From Oceaniovalibus sp. ACAM 378 (GTDB lineage Bacteria > Pseudomonadota > Alphaproteobacteria > Rhodobacterales > Rhodobacteraceae), in NCBI RefSeq assembly GCF_008085915.1, contig NZ_VSJK01000012.1, forward strand, positions 62,001-126,000: DNA of 64,000 nucleotides, given 5' to 3'. The position numbers and the translations under genes are program-made. Under the pieces are notes generated by a model. The model had not been told where the DNA came from. It did no database searches and saw only the letters and a program-made list of their open reading frames with translations. Positions 26,052-35,712 of this stretch are shown here, piece by piece (the first letter of the stretch is position 1; each line of letters opens with the position of its first letter).

Positions 26052-26070
26052 TAAACCGTATTGTTCATTT
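26052..26070 (-). promoter_or_regulatory. Candidate TetR operator, promoter-proximal copy
   Basis: TAAACCGTATTGTTCATTT, 16 of 19 identical to the copy at 26074. It is 18 bases upstream of the small exported protein start and close to an AT-rich TTTATATAAA segment that could be the -10 region. Confidence 0.55.
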
Positions 26071-26073
26071 ATA

Positions 26074-26092
26074 TAAACCGTTCGGTTCATTT
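26074..26092 (-). promoter_or_regulatory. Candidate TetR operator, distal copy
   Basis: TAAACCGTTCGGTTCATTT, containing the perfect palindrome AACCGTTCGGTT. It starts 22 bases from the proximal copy, two helical turns, so two repressor dimers could bind the same face of the DNA. Confidence 0.6.
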
Positions 26093-26197
26093 TGCAAGAT
26101 GTATTGCCCCCTCGCCCACTGGCAGGTGCGGGAGAATACGGCGGTGCACCGCTTGCGGGTTAACCATTAGTTTACCAGAATCAGGCAACGTCAGATC

Positions 26198-26956
26198 ATG
26201 ACCCGCAACCCGAACTCCTTTAATGAAGCCCCGATGCCCTTGTTCGGCGATGCCGTACCGGTTTTGCAAACTGGCGAACGTTTGCCATCCTATATCCGCG
26301 ACCACCGCAAGCGGTTGCGCGAACGGTTCATGGCAGGCGGTGCCGATGCCGTGCCGGAATATGAGCTACTGGAACTGCTGTTGTTCCGCGCCATACCCCG
26401 GCAGGATGTGAAACCGCTTGCCCGCCGCCTGATGGCCCACTTCGGGGATTTGGGCCGGATCATGGCGGCAAGCCCGACCCAATTGCTCGAAGTTGAAGGC
26501 GTCGGCGAGGCCGTGATGCAGGACCTCAAGATCATCGAGGCAACGGCCCACAGGATTGCCCGTGCCCGGGTTATGCAGCGCCACGTGATCAGCAGTTGGG
26601 ACGCCGTGCTGGATTATTGCCACACCACCATGGCCCACCGAGAGACCGAACAGTTCCGCATCCTGTTTCTCGATCGCAAGAACACCATTATCGCGGACGA
26701 GGAACAGGCCAAAGGCACTGTCGATCACGTTCCGGTCTATCCGCGCGAAGTGGTGAAACGGGCGCTGGCCCTGAACGCATCAGCCTTGATCCTTGTGCAC
26801 AATCACCCCTCGGGCGATCCAACGCCCAGCGACAGTGACATCGCCATGACCGGCCAGATCAATGACGCCTGCCGCACATTGGGCATCACGCTGCACGACC
26901 ACCTGATCATCGGAAAATCGGCCGAACTGAGCTTTCGCAGCGCAGGTTACCTTTGA
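26198..26956 (+). CDS. radC: RadC family protein (JAB/MPN domain)
   Basis: A 252-residue protein with the helix-hairpin-helix-like N-terminal UPF0758 segment (about 35-125; VEGVGEAVMQDLKIIEA) and the C-terminal RadC/JAB metalloprotease-like domain. The JAMM metal motif is intact: HNHPSGDPTPSDSD. A role in DNA repair was proposed from E. coli but is not supported strongly; the biochemical function remains open. An internal ATG at 26234 is an alternative start. Convergent with the PstS-OmpA gene. Confidence 0.92.
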   Translation: MTRNPNSFNEAPMPLFGDAVPVLQTGERLPSYIRDHRKRLRERFMAGGADAVPEYELLELLLFRAIPRQDVKPLARRLMAHFGDLGRIMAASPTQLLEVEGVGEAVMQDLKIIEATAHRIARARVMQRHVISSWDAVLDYCHTTMAHRETEQFRILFLDRKNTIIADEEQAKGTVDHVPVYPREVVKRALALNASALILVHNHPSGDPTPSDSDIAMTGQINDACRTLGITLHDHLIIGKSAELSFRSAGYL

Positions 26957-26965
26957 CGCCCAACG

Positions 26966-26991
26966 GCGCCGCCCGGCACTATGGGCGGCGC
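26966..26991. terminator. GC hairpin between convergent genes
   Basis: Perfect 9-bp inverted repeat GCGCCGCCC / GGGCGGCGC with an 8-base loop in the 40-base gap between radC and the convergent PstS-OmpA gene. No T-tract is present on either side, so it would be a weak intrinsic terminator at best. Confidence 0.45.
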
Positions 26992-26996
26992 GATTG

Positions 26997-28562
26997 CTAT
27001 TTGAGCCAGACCTCGACCCGTCGGTTGACACGACGGCCCCAGGGCACCTCGTCACAGGCCATGGGCATCGCTTCGCCGAAAGCTTCGGTCCGCAGGGTCA
27101 GGCGGGTCGGATCGACGGTGCGCGCCGCTGTGCGGACCGCCTCGCGCACGGCTCGGGCACGGGTCTGCGACAGGCGGCGGTTGATTGCGCCCGGGCCATC
27201 CCCATCCGAGAACCCGACGAAGACCAGTTCATGGTCGTCGAATACCCCCCGCTCCAACGCCTCGGCCAGCAGGGCGACATTCGACCTGCTTTGCGCGTCC
27301 AGTTCGGACGAACCGCCCTCGAACCGAAAGGTCACGGTCAGGCGGCTGTGCCCGGACAGCACACGCACCATCCGCTGCAACTCGACCAGATCGGTGTCGA
27401 CCCCAGCACTCTCGATTGCATTGGCAAACCGCTGGCCCTGTTCCTGAAATGGCATTGCGGCAGGAAACTGATCGACAAACCCTGCCCGACGGATCACCGG
27501 TTGCGCCGCCGGTGATGCGATATAACGCAGGAAATCCCGTGCAATCCGCGGCAGCCGGCGGTTCGGAAGATAGACGAACATCGGCGCCGTCAAAGGATAA
27601 TCCTCGGATTTGATATTGGTCACTGTGGCGTCGGCTGAAAGCGAACAAGGCCCGCTTATTGTCAGTGGCACCGCATTGCCGATCTCGGAAAAGCTGCCGA
27701 TACCCAGCGCAAAAGGATCAACGGCAACGGCATCAGCCAGTGCGGCGTTGCTGGCATGGCGGATGATACCGGGGGCCAGCGCGGTGATGTCATACTCCTC
27801 CATCACGCGGCGCCGGAACGCCTGTACCAATCCCGAATTGTCATCGCGCAGATGCAAGACGATGGGTTCTGCAACGCTGCCCAGCCCCTCCCACGTTGTG
27901 ATGTCGCCGGCGAATACCGCCGCAAGATCGGACATGCGCAGTGTGGTGACAGAGTTCGAATCGGCAACCAGCGGAACCATCGCGTCCAACGCCACGATGC
28001 GCGACCGGCCCGGCGCCGTCAGATCACCCAGATCGCCGGTGCGTGCCAATGCCGCCTCGTCTGGGCTGACCTCGCGCAGGGACAGGGCGATGTCGGCTTC
28101 ATCAGAAATCAGGTCTGCGAACCCTTCGTCGGTACTGCTGAGAAAGAATGCAAAGCGCGCCGCCGGCGCACCGCTGGCACGTTCGCTAAGTTCGTAGATA
28201 AAGCGGTCATCGGACTGAACGATCCGGCGCGCAGCAAACCCGTTGCGCGCCGCAAAGGTTTCCAGCAGTGCAGGCAACAGGATCGCACCCATCGTCGGCG
28301 CACCGGACAAGGAAAGCTCGGCAACAAATGCCGTCAGGTCCGGGCAACCCGGCCCGTCGCAGATCACGCCTGACCCGTCCAGCGTCAACACGCCATATTC
28401 AGTGTCGACGCGGTAGAATTCGCCGTCATAGCCCAAAAGATTGCCCGCCACTTTGACTGAACCGTCGCGCGAGGTCAGCGTAACGTCTTCGGCCAAAGCC
28501 GGGCTGACAAGAGCGGTCATCAGGAGGAGCACGGTACATGCCGCCGCGCGTAAGAGGAACAT
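26997..28562 (-). CDS. PstS-like binding domain fused to an OmpA peptidoglycan-binding domain
   Basis: A 521-residue exported protein. After a signal peptide (to about residue 25, ALAEDV) comes a periplasmic phosphate-binding-protein-like domain (about 85-345), with GNAVPLTISGP and FVYLPNRRLPRIARDFLRYI. The C-terminal OmpA domain (about 390-521) contains FEGGSSELDAQSRSN, FVGFSDGDGPG, NRRLSQTRARAVREAV and VNRRVEVWL, the residues that hold diaminopimelate of peptidoglycan. So a solute-binding module is pinned to the cell wall. It is 22 bases after another exported protein gene and probably cotranscribed with it. Whether it binds phosphate is not known. Confidence 0.85.
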   Translation of the reverse strand: MFLLRAAACTVLLLMTALVSPALAEDVTLTSRDGSVKVAGNLLGYDGEFYRVDTEYGVLTLDGSGVICDGPGCPDLTAFVAELSLSGAPTMGAILLPALLETFAARNGFAARRIVQSDDRFIYELSERASGAPAARFAFFLSSTDEGFADLISDEADIALSLREVSPDEAALARTGDLGDLTAPGRSRIVALDAMVPLVADSNSVTTLRMSDLAAVFAGDITTWEGLGSVAEPIVLHLRDDNSGLVQAFRRRVMEEYDITALAPGIIRHASNAALADAVAVDPFALGIGSFSEIGNAVPLTISGPCSLSADATVTNIKSEDYPLTAPMFVYLPNRRLPRIARDFLRYIASPAAQPVIRRAGFVDQFPAAMPFQEQGQRFANAIESAGVDTDLVELQRMVRVLSGHSRLTVTFRFEGGSSELDAQSRSNVALLAEALERGVFDDHELVFVGFSDGDGPGAINRRLSQTRARAVREAVRTAARTVDPTRLTLRTEAFGEAMPMACDEVPWGRRVNRRVEVWLK

Positions 28563-28584
28563 GGAACGCCTGTTCTTGCGAGGA

Positions 28585-29553
28585 TCAGTTGGCAGCGACT
28601 TTCATGTCCCTGATCAGGTTTTTCAACACCAGAATGTCACCGATGGCATCGCAACCGGGCATTTCGATGGTCAGTTCGCTGATCGCAAGCGCGCCGTTGG
28701 CCCCGGATTGCAGCGCCTGCCCCGTCACCAGACGTCCACAAGACAACGCCGTAATTTCAGCCTCGACACTGATGCGAACCGCGCCCGCCCTGTGCGCCTG
28801 CCCCGCCGGATAGACATAGATTTCGGCCATCCGCCCATCGCTCAGCGTTTCAAGGCCAAGCCGGGTCAGGAAACCGCCCCGTGCATTGACCGCGCGATGC
28901 GCTGATTGCGGCTTACTGGCCCAGATATGCCCGTCACCGCCGTGGGTGGCGCCGAATTCCAGCGCATGAATGTTGAGCCCGGTTTGCCCCTGCCATTGCA
29001 GCGCGACACGGTCAAAAACCTCAAAATCCGGAATATTGACGTTTACGCGTTTGGTTTCGCCTGCAATTTCCGCATCGAACGTCGCCATCCGGTCAAGGCC
29101 GGGGACGGAGGTGTGGAACCGGCCACTGTCGTCGGTCATCGAATCGAAGACGAGATCGCCCTGCCGGATGGCGATCCGCGTGTTCGGAGCGCAGGGTGCG
29201 CGGGCGTCAAGGTCAACCATGGTGCCACTCGACAAAGTCGCAATAAAGGACAGCTCGCAATTCGCATGCGTCCGGGCAAACGTCGGGGCCGGTACCGCCC
29301 CCGCAGGCAGTTTGACCAAGGGGCTCAGCACCTCTCCCGGCGTCAGAGCCCGGGCGGGCAGTTGCGGTGCCCGGGGTCCAGCGGCTGTGGGCACACCGGG
29401 CTGCGCGCTGGCCAGTTGAACCCTGCCAAGATCTGCCACAGTCAGTGCGCCATCATTGGATTGAACCAGATGGGTCGCACCCGTCACAGTTGCAAAGCCA
29501 AAGGTCAGCACCGCCAACCCTTTCACCACAACAACCCTGAGCTTCTTAGACAT
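28585..29553 (-). CDS. Exported protein of unknown function
   Basis: A 322-residue protein with an N-terminal signal or anchor (KGLAVLTFGFATVTGATHL). The remainder is beta-rich: a segment with ANCELSFIATLSSGTMVDL (about 105-125), a part resembling carboxypeptidase-regulatory-like folds (GDLVFDSMTDDSGRFHTSVP, about 145-165) and a cysteine-containing C-terminal third. I do not recognise a family. It stands between secA and the PstS-OmpA gene, all in the same direction; the 22-base spacing to the latter suggests a joint function at the cell wall (inference). The ATG at 29553 has GGGAG upstream. Confidence 0.7.
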   Translation of the reverse strand: MSKKLRVVVVKGLAVLTFGFATVTGATHLVQSNDGALTVADLGRVQLASAQPGVPTAAGPRAPQLPARALTPGEVLSPLVKLPAGAVPAPTFARTHANCELSFIATLSSGTMVDLDARAPCAPNTRIAIRQGDLVFDSMTDDSGRFHTSVPGLDRMATFDAEIAGETKRVNVNIPDFEVFDRVALQWQGQTGLNIHALEFGATHGGDGHIWASKPQSAHRAVNARGGFLTRLGLETLSDGRMAEIYVYPAGQAHRAGAVRISVEAEITALSCGRLVTGQALQSGANGALAISELTIEMPGCDAIGDILVLKNLIRDMKVAAN

Positions 29554-29654
29554 CCGCATCTCTCCCGATCTCATATGATCGGAAACAAGTTGCCATCAGA
29601 TTAAGCCCGGATCAGGGCATAGTCGGGACGGCAACACGGTATTGTTGCGCTTGC

Positions 29655-32351
29655 TCAGACTTTCACTTCACCGTGGCAATGTTTGAACTTGCGGCCTGAC
29701 CCACAGGGGCAGAGGTCGTTGCGCCCGGGGTTGCCCCATGTTTGCGGATCGTCCTCGACAAAGCCAGTGGCGGGATTTTCGGCGGGCGCTTCGTGTTCAG
29801 GTTCGGCCGCCTCGGCTGTCGCTTCACGCTGGGCCGTCATTCGCGCCAGCATCGCCTGCTGTTCCTCCTGGCTGAGCGGACGGATCTGAGCCAGTTTCTG
29901 GGTCACGTCCTCGCGCAGGGAATCCAGCATGCTTTCGAACAACTGGAACCCCTCGGTCTTGTATTCGTTCAGCGGATCGCGCTGAGCATAGCCGCGGAAC
30001 CCCACGACCGACCGCAGATGTTCCAGCGTCAGCAGGTGTTCGCGCCATTTAGCGTCAATCGTCTGCAACAACAGCTGTTTTTCGATCTGGCGCATGTTTT
30101 CAAGGCCGAACTGAGCCGCCTTGGCCGCCATGAATTCATCGCTGGCCTTGACCAGACGTTCGGTGATCACCTCGGCGTCCACACCGTCTTCGTCCGTCCA
30201 GGCGATGACCGGCACGTCGATACCGAGATTTTCAATGGCTGCAACATACAGCCCCTCACCGTTCCATTGATCGGCATAGGTCTTGGCCGGAATGAATTGG
30301 GCGACCAGATCATCGATCACCTGATGGCGCATGTCATCGGTGATTTCGCGCAGGTCCTTGCTTTCCATGATCTCACGGCGCTGGCCAAAGATCACCTTGC
30401 GCTGGTCGTTCATCACGTCGTCGAATTTCAAAAGCTGCTTGCGGATGTCAAAGTTGCGCCCTTCGACCTTGGCCTGCGCCTTTTCCAGCGATTTATTCAC
30501 CCAAGGGTGAATGATTGCCTCGCCTTCCTTCATCCCCAGCTTCGACAGGACGCTCTCCAACCTGTCGGACCCGAAGATCCGCATCAGGTCGTCTTCCAGC
30601 GACAGATAGAACGAGGATTTGCCCGGGTCGCCCTGACGCCCCGACCGGCCGCGCAACTGATTGTCGATGCGCCGGGATTCGTGGCGTTCTGTGGCCAGAA
30701 CGAACAGCCCGCCGGCATCAATCACGCGTTTCTTGTCGCCTGCAACTTCAGCCTCGGTCGCCTTGCGCAGAGCTTCGGGCTCGGCCTCGGGATCGAACTC
30801 CAAAGCCTGCATCACCTTCATGTCGACGTTACCGCCAAGCTGAATGTCGGTGCCGCGCCCGGCCATGTTGGTGGCGATGGTGACCGCACCAAACTTGCCC
30901 GCGTCGCCGACGATCTGCGCTTCTTGTTCGTGTTGTCTGGCGTTCAGGACATTATGGGCAATGTCGGCGGATTTCAACAAATCCGACAGGAACTCGGATT
31001 TCTCAATCGATGTGGTTCCGACCAGAATCGGCTGTCCGGTCGCATGTGCCACCTTGATCGTTTCGACAATCGCAGCGTATTTTTCGCGCGCCGTGCGATA
31101 GACCGCATCGTGATCGTCGACCCGGGCGATGGGCCGGTTGGTCGGCATTTCGACCACACCAAGACCATAGATTTCGGCGAACTCCTCGGCCTCGGTCGAG
31201 GCTGTGCCGGTCATCCCGGACAGTTTGTCGTAGAGGCGGAAATAATTCTGGAAGGTGACAGAGGCCAGCGTGATATTCTCGGGCTGGATGTCCGCGCCTT
31301 CCTTTGCTTCGATCGCCTGATGCAAACCGTCGGACAGCCGCCGCCCGGCCATCATCCGGCCCGTGAATTCGTCGATCAAGACGACTTCGTTGTCGCGCAC
31401 GATATAATCCTTGTCCTTCGTGAACAGCTTGTGCGCGCGCAGGCCCTGATTGACGTGATGGACGATGGTGGTGGATTCCGGATCATACAACGACTGCCCC
31501 TCGGGCAGGATGCCCGCTCCGGCCAGATGGTTCTCCAGAAACTCGTTGCCTTCGTCGGTATAGGTGACGTTGCGGGTTTTCTCATCCAGCTTGAAGTGCG
31601 TCTCGTTCAACAACGGAATCACGGCGTCGATGGTGCGGTACAGATCGCTCCGATCCTGTGACGGACCGGAAATGATCAGCGGCGTGCGTGCCTCGTCGAT
31701 CAGAATACTGTCGACCTCATCGACGATCGCAAAGTTGTGAACCCGCTGATAAATATCGGACAGTTCCGATTTCATATTATCGCGCAGGTAATCAAAGCCC
31801 AATTCGTTGTTCGTGGCATAAGTCACGCTCGCGGCATAGGCGGCTTTCTTCTCAATCTCGGGCTGTCCGGGATAAACAGCGCCGCAGGTCAGACCAAGCG
31901 CGTTGAACACCTTGCCCATCCAGTCGGCATCGCGGCGCACGAGGTAATCGTTGACCGTGACGATATGCACGCCCTTGCCGGTCAGCGCGTTCAGATAGGC
32001 CGGAAAAGTAGCGACGAGCGTCTTGCCCTCGCCGGTTTTCATTTCGGCGATATTGCCCTGATGCAGGAAAATCCCGCCCATCAACTGCACGTCGAACGCG
32101 CGCAGGCCAAGGGCGCGGCGCGCCGCCTCACGGCAGTTCGCAAACGCTTCGGGCAGCAGATCGTCCAGCGATTCGCCGCCGAGGGCCCGTTTGGCCAGAT
32201 CTTCGGTTCGGTCCTTGATCCCCTGATCGGTCAGCTTTTCGAATTCAAGTTCATGGGCATTTATCCGTTCGATCAACGGAAGCACAGATTTGACCTTGCG
32301 GTCATTCGGCGTTCCGAAAACCTTTCGGGTTAGCGTTCCCAATCCCAGCAT
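29655..32351 (-). CDS. secA: Preprotein translocase ATPase SecA
   Basis: Motor of the Sec export pathway, 898 residues. Visible are Walker A MKTGEGKT, the DEAD-type [16 protein letters not shown], the preprotein cross-linking domain, motif VI region [13 protein letters not shown] and a C-terminal zinc-binding tail [14 protein letters not shown] that contacts SecB. The ATG at 32351 follows AGGAGAG; a longer open frame to 32468 is not conserved. Divergent from a parvulin-type isomerase gene that assists folding of exported proteins. Confidence 0.97.
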   Translation of the reverse strand: MLGLGTLTRKVFGTPNDRKVKSVLPLIERINAHELEFEKLTDQGIKDRTEDLAKRALGGESLDDLLPEAFANCREAARRALGLRAFDVQLMGGIFLHQGNIAEMKTGEGKTLVATFPAYLNALTGKGVHIVTVNDYLVRRDADWMGKVFNALGLTCGAVYPGQPEIEKKAAYAASVTYATNNELGFDYLRDNMKSELSDIYQRVHNFAIVDEVDSILIDEARTPLIISGPSQDRSDLYRTIDAVIPLLNETHFKLDEKTRNVTYTDEGNEFLENHLAGAGILPEGQSLYDPESTTIVHHVNQGLRAHKLFTKDKDYIVRDNEVVLIDEFTGRMMAGRRLSDGLHQAIEAKEGADIQPENITLASVTFQNYFRLYDKLSGMTGTASTEAEEFAEIYGLGVVEMPTNRPIARVDDHDAVYRTAREKYAAIVETIKVAHATGQPILVGTTSIEKSEFLSDLLKSADIAHNVLNARQHEQEAQIVGDAGKFGAVTIATNMAGRGTDIQLGGNVDMKVMQALEFDPEAEPEALRKATEAEVAGDKKRVIDAGGLFVLATERHESRRIDNQLRGRSGRQGDPGKSSFYLSLEDDLMRIFGSDRLESVLSKLGMKEGEAIIHPWVNKSLEKAQAKVEGRNFDIRKQLLKFDDVMNDQRKVIFGQRREIMESKDLREITDDMRHQVIDDLVAQFIPAKTYADQWNGEGLYVAAIENLGIDVPVIAWTDEDGVDAEVITERLVKASDEFMAAKAAQFGLENMRQIEKQLLLQTIDAKWREHLLTLEHLRSVVGFRGYAQRDPLNEYKTEGFQLFESMLDSLREDVTQKLAQIRPLSQEEQQAMLARMTAQREATAEAAEPEHEAPAENPATGFVEDDPQTWGNPGRNDLCPCGSGRKFKHCHGEVKV

Positions 32352-32519
32352 GTTCTCTCCTGACGGCTTCGTGTGAGAGGGATTGCTTGCCCGCGTCGGC
32401 GGAGCGCCATAGATACGGCAGCAATACAAAGCCTCTTCTGGCCCAAAGGCGATGTAAGGGGCTGTCAAACACGTGTCAACGTCGCGCCCAAAGGATGGTG
32501 TGGCAGGAAGGACGAAACT

Positions 32520-33359
32520 ATGTCAAATTTTCGCGCTTATTCTCTTGTCGGGACTCTGCTTCTTGGGCTCGCAACGCCCGCTTCGGCACAAGACGCCGAT
32601 ACGGTCGTTGCCACCGTGAACGGCACCGATATTACTCTGGGTCACATGATCGTGCTGGCACAGCGTCTGCCCCAGCAATACCAGGAACTCGCTGACGACG
32701 TGCTTTTCGACGGCATTCTTGAGCAGTTGATCCAGCAGACCGCTCTGGGCGCACAGGTTGGCGAGTTGAACAAGCGGGCCGAGCTGATCCTTGAGAACGA
32801 AAAACGCGCGCTTTTGGCGGGCGAGGTGATCGACCTTGCAGCAGGCGAAGCGGTTACCGATGCGGCAGTTCAGTCCGCCTATGACCAGGCTTACGCCGGC
32901 ACCGAGCCCGAGACAGAATGGCAAGCAAGCCACATTCTGGTCGAAACCGAAGATGAGGCCAAGGCATTGGTGACCGATCTGGCAGACGGTGCCGATTTCA
33001 CCGAACTGGCCAAGACGAAATCGACCGGACCGTCCGGCCCCAATGGCGGCGAACTGGGTTGGTTCGGCAAAGGAATGATGGTCCCCGAATTCGAAGTTGC
33101 TGTGACCGACATGGCAGTCGGAGACGTTTCGGCACCGATCAAGACACAATTCGGCTGGCACGTGATCAAACTGCTCGACACTCGCGAGAAAGAGGCTCCG
33201 TCGCTTGATACCGTGCGCGATGAACTGGCTGATGGCATTCGTCAGGCCGCTGTCGAGGCGATGATTGCATCGGCGACCGAAGGGGCTGAAATCACCCGGG
33301 CCGACACTACCGATGTCGATCCAGCGAAGCTGCGCGACGGCAGCCTGCTTGCCAACTGA
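32520..33359 (+). CDS. Periplasmic peptidyl-prolyl cis-trans isomerase (parvulin type)
   Basis: Folding helper for exported proteins, 279 residues. A signal peptide ends at PASAQ; an N-terminal SurA/PrsA-like helical part (about 25-130) is followed by the parvulin domain (about 135-230) with [35 protein letters not shown] and [10 protein letters not shown]. The ATG at 32520 has AGGAAGGA upstream. It is divergent from secA over 168 bases and 23 bases before argJ, an order common in this group. Confidence 0.92.
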   Translation: MSNFRAYSLVGTLLLGLATPASAQDADTVVATVNGTDITLGHMIVLAQRLPQQYQELADDVLFDGILEQLIQQTALGAQVGELNKRAELILENEKRALLAGEVIDLAAGEAVTDAAVQSAYDQAYAGTEPETEWQASHILVETEDEAKALVTDLADGADFTELAKTKSTGPSGPNGGELGWFGKGMMVPEFEVAVTDMAVGDVSAPIKTQFGWHVIKLLDTREKEAPSLDTVRDELADGIRQAAVEAMIASATEGAEITRADTTDVDPAKLRDGSLLAN

Positions 33360-33382
33360 TACCTGAAACCGGAGCCCGCACC

Positions 33383-34774
33383 ATGGCCGACGACAAGAAG
33401 AAAAAGCTCAAGAAGAAGGCGAAACAAGACAAATCGTCGGCCAAGAATGCCAAAGCCATGGCGAAGGCCCTGAAGAAGGCCGAGAAAATGGCGGCGAAAG
33501 TCGGCAGAGTCTTGGTTGCGACCGTGACCAAGGCACCCAACCCGGTGTCGCCGTTGGCTCCGAAAGACGGGTTTCCCAATCTGCCCGAAATCGCGGGCGT
33601 TGAATTTTCCGCGGTGGCCGCCGGGGTCAAATATCAGGGCCGTAAAGATGTGATGCTGGCCCGTCTGGCCCCCGGTACGGCCATCGCCGGTGCCTTCACC
33701 CGGTCGGCGACCCGGTCGGCCCCCGTGCTCGATTGTCAGGCCAAGATCGGCGGCGACAGCACGGCCGGGGCGGCGATCATCGTGAACTCGGGCAACTCGA
33801 ACGCCTTTACCGGTGCGGGCGGGCAAGATGCGGTCACACGAATCACCAGCGCCGTCGCGCAGGCGCTGGATATTCCCGAACTGCGGGTGTTTTCATCCTC
33901 GACCGGGGTCATCGGGCAACCGCTGCCCGATGAACGAATCACCGCAAAGATTGGCGAATTGCACGACGGCCTGTCTCCCGCGGCAATCGCCGATGCCGCC
34001 GCGGCGATCATGACCACCGACACCTTCCCCAAAGGCGCACTTGCCACGTTGGAACTTGACGGCATGCCGGTGAAAATCGCCGGAATCGCCAAAGGTTCGG
34101 GGATGATTGCCCCTGATATGGCAACCATGCTGGTCTATGTGTTCACCGATGCCGCGATCTCACAAGCAGCCCTGCAACGCATTGTCAGCCGGCAGAACGA
34201 AACATCGTTCAATGCCATCACCGTGGACAGCGACACCTCGACCTCGGACACCCTGCTGGTGGCCGCTACGGGCGCGGCAGGCAATGCCCCCATCGAGAAG
34301 ACCAACTCTCGCGATGGCAAGGCATTCGAGGCCGCGTTGGGCGCCGTCATGCTGAATCTGGCTCATCAGGTGGTGCGCGACGGCGAAGGTGCGACCAAAT
34401 TTGTCGAAGTGAACGTGACCGGCGCCGAAAACGACCCTGATGCGCGCAGGGTGGCAATGGCCATCGCCAATTCGCCATTGGTCAAAACCGCCATCGCGGG
34501 GGAGGATCCTAATTGGGGCCGCATCGTCATGGCCGTCGGTAAATCCGGCGCAGCGGCTGACCGTGATCGGCTGACGATCCGGTTCGGCGATATCCTCGTG
34601 GCCGAAAATGGTTGGGTTTCGCCCGAATACTCTGAGGATGCCGGGGCGGGTTATATGAAACAACAGGATCTTGCGATCAACGTCGACCTGGGGCTGGGCG
34701 GCGGGAAATCGACCGTCTGGACCTGCGATCTCACGCATCAATACATCACGATCAACGCTGACTATCGGTCGTGA
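33383..34774 (+). CDS. argJ: Bifunctional ornithine acetyltransferase / N-acetylglutamate synthase ArgJ
   Basis: Recycles the acetyl group in arginine synthesis. The family body starts about residue 50 (SPLAPKDGFPNLPEIAGV) and includes the self-cleavage site MIAPDMATMLVY (cut before the Thr of ATML) and the closing DLTHQYITINADYRS. Total length is 463 residues, against about 405-415 for the family, because of a roughly 45-residue N-terminal extension packed with lysine and alanine (KKKKLKKKAKQDK, KNAKAMAKALKKAEKMAAK). The ATG at 33383 has CCGGAG nine bases upstream; an internal ATG at residue 36 would give a near-normal protein. It overlaps mutT by four bases. Confidence 0.93.
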   Translation: MADDKKKKLKKKAKQDKSSAKNAKAMAKALKKAEKMAAKVGRVLVATVTKAPNPVSPLAPKDGFPNLPEIAGVEFSAVAAGVKYQGRKDVMLARLAPGTAIAGAFTRSATRSAPVLDCQAKIGGDSTAGAAIIVNSGNSNAFTGAGGQDAVTRITSAVAQALDIPELRVFSSSTGVIGQPLPDERITAKIGELHDGLSPAAIADAAAAIMTTDTFPKGALATLELDGMPVKIAGIAKGSGMIAPDMATMLVYVFTDAAISQAALQRIVSRQNETSFNAITVDSDTSTSDTLLVAATGAAGNAPIEKTNSRDGKAFEAALGAVMLNLAHQVVRDGEGATKFVEVNVTGAENDPDARRVAMAIANSPLVKTAIAGEDPNWGRIVMAVGKSGAAADRDRLTIRFGDILVAENGWVSPEYSEDAGAGYMKQQDLAINVDLGLGGGKSTVWTCDLTHQYITINADYRS

Positions 34775-35169
34775 AAACCCTTCTTGTCTCGGCCGTCGCA
34801 CTGATCGATGTCGACGGCCGGGTTCTTCTGGCCCAACGCCCGCCGGGTAAATCCATGGCGGGCCTGTGGGAGTTTCCGGGCGGCAAAGTAGAGCCGGGCG
34901 AAACCCCCGAGGTGGCGCTGATCCGCGAATTGCAGGAAGAATTGGGCATCGACACTTGGAAAAGCTGTCTTGCTCCACTCAGCTTCGCGAGTCACACTTA
35001 TGACGATTTTCACCTGCTCATGCCGCTGTTTGCCTGTCGTAAATGGGAGGGAACGCCGCACGCCCGCGAGGGTCAGGTTTTGAAATGGGTCAGACCGTTG
35101 GATATGCGCAGCTATCCCATGCCGCCCGCCGATCTGCCGCTGATTCCGGTTCTGCGTGATTGGCTTTAG
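34771..35169 (+). CDS. mutT: Nudix (deoxy)nucleoside triphosphate pyrophosphohydrolase, MutT-like
   Basis: A 132-residue sanitising enzyme that removes oxidised nucleotides such as 8-oxo-dGTP. The Nudix box is complete: GGKVEPGETPEVALIRELQE followed by ELGI. Upstream QRPPGKSMAGLWEFPGG is typical of MutT. It starts at GTG 34771, inside the argJ stop (GTGA), so it is translated together with argJ. Substrate range is assigned by similarity only. Confidence 0.9.
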   Translation: MKTLLVSAVALIDVDGRVLLAQRPPGKSMAGLWEFPGGKVEPGETPEVALIRELQEELGIDTWKSCLAPLSFASHTYDDFHLLMPLFACRKWEGTPHAREGQVLKWVRPLDMRSYPMPPADLPLIPVLRDWL

Positions 35170-35305
35170 CTGCGGATTTGCCGTATTTATATCACAGATT
35201 ACCAAAGTTGTTCTCCAACCGGCGGCGAGGCAGAAAAATCTTAGGTTAGGGCTAGTTTGTTAAATCATTTCCCGTAACAATTTCCCTGTAGATGGGGAGA
35301 ATCCA

Positions 35306-35446
35306 ATGGTTAAGACAATCACGATAGGAAGCTGCGTTTCCGTTCAGGGCACGGTTGTGCGCTCGCTTGAATGCGGCAGGTTGGTGGTTCAGGTCGGCCC
35401 GCTTGTCTATGCGGGTCAGCCGATTCAACAGCCGCTGACCGCATAA
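35306..35446 (+). CDS. Small protein of 46 residues, unknown function
   Basis: Short gene with a strong ribosome site (GGGGAG, seven bases before ATG). The product starts MVKTITIGSCVSVQGTVVRS and continues with LECGRLVVQVGPLVYAGQPI, a compact series of beta strands around VQGTVV and VVQVG; it looks like a small barrel. Two cysteines are present (about 10 and 22). No signal peptide. It lies 136 bases after mutT, with AT-rich sequence between that could be its own promoter, and 265 bases before a bidirectional terminator. Regular strand pattern and ribosome site support a real gene; no family recognised. Confidence 0.55.
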   Translation: MVKTITIGSCVSVQGTVVRSLECGRLVVQVGPLVYAGQPIQQPLTA

Positions 35447-35712
35447 TCTCTTGGGGCGCCTGCCGTGATCCTTTGACGCCAATGGGGAAATTGGCCGAAA
35501 AGGGTGACGGTCGGCGCCCCATGTGATTCGACGATATCCTTCTCACCAGTGTCGGACATAGCCAGGCACATCCGGTCGAGTTCCCGATTCGGCTGGTGGT
35601 TTTGGCGATCAACCCGGCGTCGATAAGGCCTGCGCGTGCCAGCCTCGGGCCCACGACATCCCAAACTATCGCATCAGTGAAAGACCGGCGTTCTGACCGC
35701 TATCCAACAAAA
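35447..35712. other. Gap without a supported gene
   Basis: Between the 46-residue gene and the infB terminator. On the minus strand two overlapping frames give short protein-like segments (GPRLARAGLIDAGLIA, then ESHGAPTVTLFGQFPH) that might be remains of a lost gene, but I cannot name it with confidence. Confidence 0.3.

Noticed and set aside
26160-26176. TTAA-N7-TTTACC, close to a CtrA site, before radC
   Set aside because: One mismatch from the consensus and the same pattern also occurs inside a gene near 56940, so chance cannot be excluded.
29742-31661. Plus-strand frame of 639 codons opposite secA
   Set aside because: Antisense shadow of secA; no recognisable domain and no ribosome site.
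35470-35660. Minus-strand segments in two frames that faintly recall a phage terminase small subunit
   Set aside because: Similarity is too weak and needs a frameshift; no other phage gene is nearby.
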